Assembly: GCF_013374115.1 (NCBI RefSeq)
Contig: NZ_AP022673.1
Location: 3,552,501 to 3,616,500 of the forward strand
From: Sphingomonas sp. HMP9
GTDB taxonomy: Bacteria; Pseudomonadota; Alphaproteobacteria; Sphingomonadales; Sphingomonadaceae
DNA: 64,000 bases
Direction: 5' to 3'
In this document: piece after piece, positions 56,750 to 64,000 of the stretch
Layout: the number at the start of each line of letters is the position of its first letter
Position numbering within the stretch: position 1 is the first letter of the stretch
The notes under the pieces: model-generated
Told to the model about the DNA's origin: nothing
Databases searched by the model: none
What the model saw: the letters and a program-made list of their open reading frames with translations, nothing else
Program-made: the position numbers and the translations under genes

Positions 56750-57495
56750 GGCCGTTGGCCTCTTCGACTGCGCCGTTGGCTGCCGTCCCCTCGGGCGGGG
56801 CGGTGCCGCGTCATGTCGCGATCATCATGGACGGCAATGGCCGCTGGGCGAAGAAGCGGTTCCTGCCGCGCTTCGCCGGGCACAAGGCCGGCGTCGAGGC
56901 GGTGCGCAAGGTGACGCGCGCCGCGCGGGCCATGGGGATCGAGGCGCTGACGCTGTACGCGTTCTCGTCGGAGAATTGGCGGCGCCCGGTCGAGGAGGTC
57001 AGCGACCTGATGGGGTTGCTCCGGCATTTTATCCGGAGCGACCTCGACGAACTCGCGCGCGAGAATGTCCGGCTGCGCGTGATCGGCGACTATCACAGCT
57101 TTTCGGCGGATCTCGTCGCGATGGTCGACGATGCGATCGCGCGCACCGCGACCAACACCGGGCCGATCCTGGCGATCGCACTGAATTACGGCGCGCATGC
57201 CGAGCTGGTGACCGCCGCGCGGCGCCTGGCCGAGCGCGCGCGCGACGGTTTGCTCGATCCTGCCGACATCGATGCGGCGCGGATTGAGGCCGAACTCGAC
57301 ACGCATGACCTCCCGCCGCTCGATCTGATGATCCGGACGTCGGGCGAGCAGCGGTTGTCGAATTTCCTGTTGTGGCAGGCGGCGTATGCCGAGCTGCTGT
57401 TCGTCGACACGCTCTGGCCCGATTTCGACGCGACGGCGCTCGCCGATGCGGTCGCGGCGTTTGGTCAGCGTCAACGCCGCTACGGTGGTCTGTGA
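56746..57495 (+). CDS. uppS: isoprenyl (undecaprenyl) diphosphate synthase
   Basis: A 249-residue cis-prenyltransferase that makes the lipid carrier for peptidoglycan. [20 protein letters not shown] has the catalytic Asp; [30 protein letters not shown] and the [19 protein letters not shown] then AYAELLFVD region complete the family set. The GTG start overlaps the frr stop (GTGA), giving about 15 extra residues before the conserved core. Confidence 0.96.
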   Translation: MRPLASSTAPLAAVPSGGAVPRHVAIIMDGNGRWAKKRFLPRFAGHKAGVEAVRKVTRAARAMGIEALTLYAFSSENWRRPVEEVSDLMGLLRHFIRSDLDELARENVRLRVIGDYHSFSADLVAMVDDAIARTATNTGPILAIALNYGAHAELVTAARRLAERARDGLLDPADIDAARIEAELDTHDLPPLDLMIRTSGEQRLSNFLLWQAAYAELLFVDTLWPDFDATALADAVAAFGQRQRRYGGL

Positions 57496-57556
57496 CTTTC
57501 CTACTCCGTCGCGAGCGCGGGGGGCCGGGGAGCAATATTTGGGTTGGAGTGGCCTT

Positions 57557-58384
57557 TTGACGACACTGCCAGACCCCGCGAACGCGCCCGATCAGGCGTT
57601 GCGAACGCCGTCCAATCTGCAGCTTCGGATGATCGCCAGCGTTGCGATGATCGTCGTCGCCAGCCTCGCGCTGACGCTTGGCGGGATCGCGTTCTGGCTG
57701 CTAGGCGTCGTCGCGGCGCTATTCATGATGGCCGAATGGTCGATGCTGCACGGCGCAGACGCCAAGACCAAGCGCATGACGCAGTTCGCGTTGTCGGTGC
57801 CGCTCGCGCTGATGGCCCCAGCGTCGTTGATCCTCGTGATCCATGATTTCTTCACGCTCGGTCTCCTCGCGGGGGCGGCGTTCTTCGTGGTCATAACGAC
57901 GCGTCGGCCGCAATTGGCGCTTGGCATCCTCTATTGCGGCCTGCCGGTACTTGCGCTGATGATCATCCGGCGGCAGGACGAGGGTATCCTCTTCACATTG
58001 TGGGCATTGTCGCTGGTGTGGGCGTGCGACATCGGCGCGTTCTTCACCGGGCGGACGCTGCGCGGGCCCAAGCTGGCGCCCGTCATCAGCCCGAACAAGA
58101 CATGGTCGGGGCTGATCGGTGGTGTCGTGTTGGCAAGCGCGGTCGCGGCCGTGCTGCACACGCAATACGGTCTGCCGATGCGGATGACGCTGGCGACCCC
58201 AGTGCTCGCCGTGCTCGCGCAGATGGGCGATCTTTACGAGAGTTGGTTGAAGCGAGTGGCAGGCGTGAAGGACAGCGGCAACATCCTTCCGGGGCATGGC
58301 GGCGTGATGGATCGGCTCGACGGCCTGGTCCCGGTCGCACCCGTCGCAGCGTTCCTCGTCCTGTTGCCCCATTTTTACGCATGA
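57557..58384 (+). CDS. cdsA: phosphatidate cytidylyltransferase
   Basis: A 275-residue membrane enzyme making CDP-diacylglycerol, the precursor used by PssA. Several helices precede the signature GPKLAPVISPNKTWSGLIGG, and the C-terminal part has QMGDLYESWLKRVAGVKDSG then NILPGHGGVMDRLDGLVPVA. I chose the TTG at 57557 because GGAG lies 7 bases upstream; no ATG gives a plausible N-terminus. It overlaps dxr by ATGA. Confidence 0.93.
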   Translation: MTTLPDPANAPDQALRTPSNLQLRMIASVAMIVVASLALTLGGIAFWLLGVVAALFMMAEWSMLHGADAKTKRMTQFALSVPLALMAPASLILVIHDFFTLGLLAGAAFFVVITTRRPQLALGILYCGLPVLALMIIRRQDEGILFTLWALSLVWACDIGAFFTGRTLRGPKLAPVISPNKTWSGLIGGVVLASAVAAVLHTQYGLPMRMTLATPVLAVLAQMGDLYESWLKRVAGVKDSGNILPGHGGVMDRLDGLVPVAPVAAFLVLLPHFYA

Positions 58385-59538
58385 AGAGCGTCACGATCCT
58401 GGGGGCGACCGGTTCGGTCGGCACCTCGACACTCGACCTGGTTGAGCGCGAGCCCGATCGCTTCCGCGTCGTCGCGCTGACCGCGAATTGCGATGTGGCG
58501 AAGCTCGCCGCAGCGGCTATCCGCACCAGGGCCCAGTTCGCCGTCGTTGCCGACGAAAAGTGTCTTCCTGAACTCCGCGACGCGCTCGCCGGCACGGGGA
58601 TCCGGGCGGGTGGCGGTGCCGAGGCGATCGCCGAGGCGGCATCCTCGGGTGCGGACTGGACGATGGGCGCTATCGTCGGCTGCGCGGGGCTGAAGCCGGT
58701 GATGGCGGCGATCGAGCAGGGCGGCACCGTCGTGATCGCGAACAAGGAGCCGCTGGTCTCCGCCGGCGACGTCATCCTCGCTGCGGCCAAGCGGACCGGC
58801 GCGACTCTGTTGCCTGCCGATTCCGAGCACAACGCGATCTTCCAGTGCTTCGACGCGACCCGGCCCGAACGCGTGCGGCGGATCATCCTGACGTGCAGCG
58901 GCGGGCCGTTCCGCGACTGGACGACCGAACAGATGCGCGACGTGACGCTCGAACAGGCGGTCAAGCATCCCAACTGGTCGATGGGCGCGAAGATCTCGGT
59001 CGATTCGGCGACCTGCATGAACAAGGGCCTCGAACTGATCGAGGCCGCACGCCTGTTCCCAATCCCGCACGACCGGATCGAGATCGTCATCCACCCGCAG
59101 TCGGTGGTTCACAGCCTCGTCGATCATGTCGACGGGTCGGTGCTTGCACAATTGGGGCCCCCCGACATGCGGACGCCGATCGCGCATACGCTTGCGTGGC
59201 CGGACCGGATGGCGACCCCCATGGAGCCGCTCGACTTGGTCGCGATCGGTCGACTAGACTTCGAGGCACCGGATCCGGTTCGCTTCCCCGCGCTGCGATT
59301 GGCCCGCGAGGCGATCGACGCAAGCGGTGCGCGGCCGGCGATACTCAATGCGGCCAACGAGGTGGCGGTCGAGGCATTCCTTCAGCGGCGCATCGGCTTC
59401 CTCGAAATTGCCGCAATCGTCGAACATACGTTATCATGTTATGACTCGGCCGCGCCGGACAGCGTCGATGCCGTGCTGGCGATCGACGCCGAAGCGCGGG
59501 TCCTGGCGGGCGAGCGTGTGAAGGATTACGCGGTTTGA
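58381..59538 (+). CDS. dxr: 1-deoxy-D-xylulose-5-phosphate reductoisomerase
   Basis: A 385-residue enzyme of the MEP isoprenoid pathway, feeding UppS. NADPH loop ILGATGSVGTSTLDLV, then VVIANKEPLVSAG, LLPADSEHNAIFQCF, LTCSGGPFRDW and the metal and substrate region NWSMGAKISVDSATCMNKGL. C-terminal ILNAANEVAVEAFL is typical. The ATG overlaps the cdsA stop. Confidence 0.97.
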   Translation: MKSVTILGATGSVGTSTLDLVEREPDRFRVVALTANCDVAKLAAAAIRTRAQFAVVADEKCLPELRDALAGTGIRAGGGAEAIAEAASSGADWTMGAIVGCAGLKPVMAAIEQGGTVVIANKEPLVSAGDVILAAAKRTGATLLPADSEHNAIFQCFDATRPERVRRIILTCSGGPFRDWTTEQMRDVTLEQAVKHPNWSMGAKISVDSATCMNKGLELIEAARLFPIPHDRIEIVIHPQSVVHSLVDHVDGSVLAQLGPPDMRTPIAHTLAWPDRMATPMEPLDLVAIGRLDFEAPDPVRFPALRLAREAIDASGARPAILNAANEVAVEAFLQRRIGFLEIAAIVEHTLSCYDSAAPDSVDAVLAIDAEARVLAGERVKDYAV

Positions 59539-60668
59539 TCGAAACACCCGGTGTCCTGCTGACCATATTGTCGTTCGCTGCGGTGATCGGCCCCCTCGTG
59601 TTCGTGCACGAGATGGGACATTACCTCGCCGGGCGCCTTTTCGGGATAAAGGCGGACGCCTTCGCGATCGGCTTCGGCCATGAGATTGCGGGCTTTACCG
59701 ACAAGCGCGGCACGCGGTGGAAGTTCGGGTGGCTGCCGCTCGGCGGGTACGTGAAGTTCGCGGGCGACATGAACCCGGCCAGCCAGCCCTCTGCCGAGTG
59801 GCTGTCGCTACCCGCCGAGGAGCGTGGGCGCACCTTCCAGTCGAAGCCGGTGTGGCAGCGCGCGATCGTCGTGGCGGCGGGCCCTGTCGTCAACTTCGTC
59901 GTCGCGATCCTGATCCTCGCCGGTTTTGCGTTCGCCTATGGCGACATCCGCATGCCCGCCATCGTGGGTGGCACCGTTCCCGGCAGCGCCGCGGCCGCAG
60001 CCGGCCTTCAGGTCGGCGACCGGATCACCGGCATCGCTGGTCGGTCGGTCGAGACGTTCGACGACATGGCGCGCTATGCCCGCATTCATGCCGGCGAGCG
60101 GACCCGGATCGACGCGGTGCGCGGCGATCGCTCGTTGTCGCGCGACATCGTCATCGGCACAGAACGTCAGCGCGATCGCTTCGGCAACGAATATCGAATC
60201 GGCCGCCTCGGCATCGCCGGCAGCAAGCCCGTCATCGTCCCCGTCAGCCTGATCGAGGCGCCGGTCGTCGCCGTGAAGCGCACTGGCGAGATCGTGTCGA
60301 TGATGGTCGAGACGCTGGGCCAGGTCATCACCGGACGGCGTTCGGTGAAGGAGCTCGGCGGACCGCTCAGCATCGCCAAGGTATCGGGTGAGCAGATGTC
60401 GCTCGGCCTTGACGCCTATGTGTTCCTGATCGCGCTGGTTTCGATCAATCTGGGGTTCATCAACCTGCTGCCAGTGCCGATGCTCGATGGAGGCCATCTG
60501 TTCTTCTATGCGATCGAAGCGGTGCGCAGGCGCCCGGTCGAACCGCAGGTTCAGGAATGGGCGTATCGCGGCGGTCTCGCGGCGATTCTCGCGTTAATGC
60601 TGTTGGTGACCTTCAACGATCTCGGAAATTTCGGGCTCTGGAAGAATTTGGCCGGCTTGATCGGCTGA
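59535..60668 (+). CDS. rseP: site-2 membrane zinc protease RseP
   Basis: A 377-residue intramembrane protease of the S2P family that cleaves membrane-bound signalling proteins and leftover signal peptides. The zinc site is FVHEMGHYLAGRLFG (about residue 24) with the distal NLLPVPMLDGGHLFFY. One PDZ domain is visible (about 125-200, PGSAAAAAGLQVGDRITGIAG). The TTG start overlaps the dxr stop. Placement next to bamA is conserved in proteobacteria. Confidence 0.95.
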   Translation: MIETPGVLLTILSFAAVIGPLVFVHEMGHYLAGRLFGIKADAFAIGFGHEIAGFTDKRGTRWKFGWLPLGGYVKFAGDMNPASQPSAEWLSLPAEERGRTFQSKPVWQRAIVVAAGPVVNFVVAILILAGFAFAYGDIRMPAIVGGTVPGSAAAAAGLQVGDRITGIAGRSVETFDDMARYARIHAGERTRIDAVRGDRSLSRDIVIGTERQRDRFGNEYRIGRLGIAGSKPVIVPVSLIEAPVVAVKRTGEIVSMMVETLGQVITGRRSVKELGGPLSIAKVSGEQMSLGLDAYVFLIALVSINLGFINLLPVPMLDGGHLFFYAIEAVRRRPVEPQVQEWAYRGGLAAILALMLLVTFNDLGNFGLWKNLAGLIG

Positions 60669-60724
60669 CGACGATAGGGCAGGGCAGGCGCGCCTTGTAT
60701 GTGCACGTTTTTAAGGTGGGTTTG

Positions 60725-63514
60725 GTGACAGCGATCAACGGTTACGATTTTGCGCGTAAGGGCGCCCTGCTGCTTGCAGGAACGATCCTGTCGGGCGTTC
60801 CCGCCTTCGCGCAGACGGCGCCTGCCGCCCCGCCCTCTACTGGGCCTGCTACTGCGCCCGCCGGAACGGCGACGCGGAGCGGTACGGCGCAAGCCGCTCC
60901 GCCTGTAGTAACGCCCGTCGCCGCACCGGTATCCGTGCGGACGATAAAGACTTTGCGCGTCGAGGGATCGCAGCGCATCGAGGGCGAGACGGTGCTCAGC
61001 TACACCAAGCTGCGTGTCGGCATCCCGTACACCGCGGAGACGCTGGATCAGGCGCTGAAGGATCTTCAGGCGAGCGACCTGTTCGCGGATTACTCGATCG
61101 CGGGTGTCGAGGACGGCAACATCGTGCTGCGCGTGCGCGAGAACCCGATCATCAACCGTGTGATCATTGAGGGCAACAAGGCGCTCAAGACCGACAAGAT
61201 CACGAAAGAGATCAAGCTCGCGCCGCGCCAGATCTTCACGCGCACAGCGGTCCGCCAGGATATCGCGCGGATCATCGAGCTGTATCGTCGCCAGGGCCGC
61301 TTCGCCGCGGTGATCGATCCGAAGATGGTCAATCTCGACCAGAACCGCGTCGATGTCGTGTTCGAGGTCAGCGAGGGCCCGAAGTCGAAGGTCCGCCAGA
61401 TCAACATCCTCGGCAACGAGGTGTTCTCCGACGACCAGATCCGCGGCCAGATGGCGACCAAGCAGATGCGCCTGTTCCGCTTGCTGTCGTCGGCGACCAG
61501 CTACGACCAGGATCGCTTGTCCTACGATCAGCAGAAGCTGCGCCAGTTCTACCTGACTCAGGGCTATGCCGATTTCCGCGTGACCTCGGCGGTCGCCGAG
61601 CTGACGCCGGACAAGAAGGACTTCATCATCACGTACGTGGTGGAGGAGGGCAAGCGCTACAAGTTCGGCGACGTGACGGTCGACAGCCAGATCCGCGACT
61701 TTGACAACACCAAGCTGGCCGCCAGCCTGCCGCTCAAGAAGGGCGATTGGTACAACGCCAAGCTGGTCGAGGATTCGGTCGACAATCTTAGCCAGACCGC
61801 GGGCCTGTTCGGCTATGCGTTCACCGAGGTGAACCCGGAGTTCCAGAAGGACGCCGACACGCTGACGATGGGGATTAATTTCAACATCGCCGAAGCCAAG
61901 CGCACCTATGTCGAGCGCGTCGAGATCAACGGCAATACGCAGACGCAGGACAAGGTCATCCGCCGCGAGATCCGTCTGGCCGAGGGCGATGCGTTCAACA
62001 GCTTCCAGGTGAAGCGCTCGCAGGATCGCATCAACTCGCTTGGGTATTTCCAGGACAAGATGGAGATCAAGCAGCTGCCGGGCTCCGCGCCCGACCGCGT
62101 GATCCTCGAGACCAACCTCGAAGAGAAGTCGACCGGTGAGCTGCAGCTGTCGGCGGGCTATTCGAGCCTCGAGCGCTTCATCATCCAGGCGAACATCACG
62201 CAGCGCAACTTCCGCGGCAAGGGCCAGGAACTGCGTGCCGGCGTGAACTATTCGAGCTATTCGAAGTCGATCGAGCTGGGCTTTACCGAGCCGTATCTGT
62301 TCGACAAGAACATCGCGGTCGGCGGCGACGTCTTCCGCCGCGACTACAATTCATTCAACTATATCGGCAACGATCGCCAGACGACCTATTCGCAGGTTTC
62401 GACCGGGTTCCAGCTTCGCGCTGGCGTGCCGCTGACCGAGTTCTGGTCGCTGTCGGCTCGCTATGGCCTTTCGTACGATGAGGTCGGGCTGAACGAGGCG
62501 ACCTATTTCACCAATGGCAAGTGCGACATCCAGCTTGCCGGGCGGTATCTGTGCGAAGCGATCGGCAACCGCTGGACGTCGTCGGTCGGCTATTCGCTCA
62601 TCCACGACACGCTGAACAGCCGTCTGCGCCCGACGGCGGGTTCGCGGTTCTCGTTCAGCCAGGATTTCGCCGGGCTCGGCGGCGACGTGAAATACATCCG
62701 CACCCGTGCGGAAGGTGCCAAATACTATAACATCGGTAGCGGCTTCATCCTGTCGGCGATCGGCGAGGGCGGCTATATCAAGTCGCTCGAGGGCAGCCGT
62801 GGGGCGGGCATCGACCGTGTTCGCATCACCGATCGCTTCTATCTCGGCGAACCGCAGTTCCGCGGCTTCGACATCCGTGGTGTCGGTCCGCGCGTATTGC
62901 GAACCCCGTATATGACGGACGCGTCGGGCAAGCAGGTGCTGGTCACCGATCGCAACCAGGTCATCGACGATGCTCTGGGTGGCAACGCCTATTACCTCGG
63001 TCGCATCGAGCTTGAGATTCCGCTCGGCTCCGGTGCGCGTGAACTCGGCTTGCGCCCCTCGATCTATGTCCAGGCGGGTTCGCTATTCAACATCACGCGT
63101 CCTGCACTGACGGTCGAGAACGACGCGTACCCGACGACCACCGATGCGGCGGGCAACGTGACGCGCCTGCCGTTGCAGACGGCGATCACGAACACGGCGG
63201 GGCAGCCACTCTATGTCGTGCCGTCGACCGACACCGTGAACGCCGGTCAGGGGACCACGTGCGTCACGGGCTATTCGGCGACCGCAGGCGGGACCTGCGT
63301 GGGCACGTCGGTCAACACGGCGCAAACCCGCAGCTACGGTCCGTATTTCGAACAGTTCCTCGGCAACTCCGCCAAGCCACGTCTGTCGATCGGCATCGGC
63401 GTGAACTGGAACTCGCCGTTCGGCCCGCTCCGTATCGATCTTGCCAAGGCCTTGCTCTCGCAGCCCGGCGACGACCCCAAACTCATTACTTTCAATGTAG
63501 GGACACAGTTCTGA
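60725..63514 (+). CDS. bamA: outer-membrane assembly factor BamA
   Basis: A 929-residue protein: signal peptide (ARKGALLLAGTILSGVPAFAQ), an Ala/Pro/Thr-rich linker, five POTRA domains (about residues 70-480; for example IKTLRVEGSQRIEGETVL, VERVEINGNTQTQDKVIRRE) and a 16-strand barrel with the lid motif FRGFDIRGVGPR. It inserts beta-barrel proteins into the outer membrane. No ATG is in frame; I chose the GTG at 60725 with AAGG 8 bases upstream. The barrel ends NVGTQF with terminal Phe. An extra hydrophilic insert (about residues 805-875) is seen before the last strands. Confidence 0.95.
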   Translation: MTAINGYDFARKGALLLAGTILSGVPAFAQTAPAAPPSTGPATAPAGTATRSGTAQAAPPVVTPVAAPVSVRTIKTLRVEGSQRIEGETVLSYTKLRVGIPYTAETLDQALKDLQASDLFADYSIAGVEDGNIVLRVRENPIINRVIIEGNKALKTDKITKEIKLAPRQIFTRTAVRQDIARIIELYRRQGRFAAVIDPKMVNLDQNRVDVVFEVSEGPKSKVRQINILGNEVFSDDQIRGQMATKQMRLFRLLSSATSYDQDRLSYDQQKLRQFYLTQGYADFRVTSAVAELTPDKKDFIITYVVEEGKRYKFGDVTVDSQIRDFDNTKLAASLPLKKGDWYNAKLVEDSVDNLSQTAGLFGYAFTEVNPEFQKDADTLTMGINFNIAEAKRTYVERVEINGNTQTQDKVIRREIRLAEGDAFNSFQVKRSQDRINSLGYFQDKMEIKQLPGSAPDRVILETNLEEKSTGELQLSAGYSSLERFIIQANITQRNFRGKGQELRAGVNYSSYSKSIELGFTEPYLFDKNIAVGGDVFRRDYNSFNYIGNDRQTTYSQVSTGFQLRAGVPLTEFWSLSARYGLSYDEVGLNEATYFTNGKCDIQLAGRYLCEAIGNRWTSSVGYSLIHDTLNSRLRPTAGSRFSFSQDFAGLGGDVKYIRTRAEGAKYYNIGSGFILSAIGEGGYIKSLEGSRGAGIDRVRITDRFYLGEPQFRGFDIRGVGPRVLRTPYMTDASGKQVLVTDRNQVIDDALGGNAYYLGRIELEIPLGSGARELGLRPSIYVQAGSLFNITRPALTVENDAYPTTTDAAGNVTRLPLQTAITNTAGQPLYVVPSTDTVNAGQGTTCVTGYSATAGGTCVGTSVNTAQTRSYGPYFEQFLGNSAKPRLSIGIGVNWNSPFGPLRIDLAKALLSQPGDDPKLITFNVGTQF

Positions 63515-64000
63515 TGACGACGTTCAAGACGCTTCTCCTCGCCGCAGCGCTCGTTGCGCCTGCCGCCATGACCGCGACCGCTGCCGATGCGCAGGTTTCG
63601 GGCATCGCTGTCGCCGACGCGCAGGGTGCGATCGCCAATTCGAAGGCCTGGAACGCTGCCCGCGCCCAGATCGAGACGACCTACAAGGCGCAGCTTGACC
63701 AAGCCGAGACGCGCCGCCAGGCCGTCGCCCGCGAGCTTCAGCCGCTGGTGACCGCGTTCCAGACCGCACAGCGTGCGCCCGGCGCGACCGAAGCGACGCT
63801 GCGTCCGCAGGCTCAGGCGATCCAGACGCGTGAGAACGCGGCGAACCAGGAACTCGCTCGCCTGACGCAGCCCGCACAGCGCGCGCAGCAATATGCCATC
63901 GAGCAGATCCAGGCCAAGCTCAGCGACGCCGTGACGGCGGCCGTTCGCGCCAAGAACGTCAGCCTGTTGCTGCGTCCCGAGGCCGCCCTGTTCGCGCAGC
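63514..64000 (+). CDS. skp: periplasmic chaperone Skp/OmpH, N-terminal part
   Basis: The first 162 codons of an OmpH-family chaperone that carries unfolded outer-membrane proteins to BamA. A signal peptide (MTTFKTLLLAAALVAPAAMT, cut near ADAQ) is followed by VSGIAVADAQGAIANSKAWN and long Gln/Arg/Ala-rich coiled-coil helices. The start overlaps the bamA stop (TGATG). The gene runs off the window end. Confidence 0.93.
   Translation, partial: MTTFKTLLLAAALVAPAAMTATAADAQVSGIAVADAQGAIANSKAWNAARAQIETTYKAQLDQAETRRQAVARELQPLVTAFQTAQRAPGATEATLRPQAQAIQTRENAANQELARLTQPAQRAQQYAIEQIQAKLSDAVTAAVRAKNVSLLLRPEAALFAQ

Overview
The window is a chromosomal segment of a high-GC alphaproteobacterium that is almost certainly a sphingomonad (Sphingomonas or a close relative). 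The best indicators are a serine palmitoyltransferase with its own acyl carrier protein and a ceramide-reductase-like partner, a TonB-dependent receptor of the sphingomonad type, and the many short palindromic repeats typical of these genomes.

Layout. 1-12.6 kb (mostly minus strand): envelope and housekeeping genes: lptG (cut by the window edge), lptF, a hybrid histidine kinase, the sphingolipid operon cerR-like/acp/spt, proB, obgE, a TetR regulator divergent from a metal-dependent hydrolase, a frameshifted acetyltransferase, rpmA, rplU and hspQ. 12.75-13.24 kb: tRNA-Ser(CGA) followed by an integrase remnant enclosed by a 60-bp inverted repeat that copies the tRNA 3' end. 13.4-28 kb: an accessory region in decay. 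It carries genes for low-oxygen or fermentative life (adhP, a phosphoketolase/acetate kinase chimera, a pntB remnant, a heme-type fixL with fixJ and a degenerate receiver, D-lactate dehydrogenase, a second alcohol dehydrogenase, universal-stress and BON fragments), an intact-looking IS21-family element, and remnants of lysA and a CsoR/FrmR-type repressor. 27.6-31.2 kb: a DUF2946 protein, a TonB-dependent receptor and a nucleoside deaminase.

31.2-50.7 kb: a PLP decarboxylase-family enzyme, rsgA, lolC/lolD with an acetyltransferase and glutathione peroxidase in tight overlap, dnaE (with a palindromic element inserted in frame), an acyl-CoA ligase, a rutBCDA pyrimidine-degradation operon, a large repeat cluster, a CPA2 antiporter and icd. 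50.9-64 kb: phospholipid genes psd-pssA, then the conserved rpsB-tsf-pyrH-frr-uppS-cdsA-dxr-rseP-bamA-skp cluster, in which several genes overlap by 1-4 bases and which links translation, lipid precursor synthesis and outer-membrane assembly; skp is cut by the window end.

The most notable points are the in-frame palindromic repeat inside dnaE, the tRNA-Ser inverted repeat with a broken integrase, the multiply broken low-oxygen gene set, and two palindromic repeat families that alternate in a tandem array at 46.9-47.45 kb. No CRISPR array, complete prophage or defence island was seen. All calls rest on reading the sequence and recalling protein families; no database search was run.
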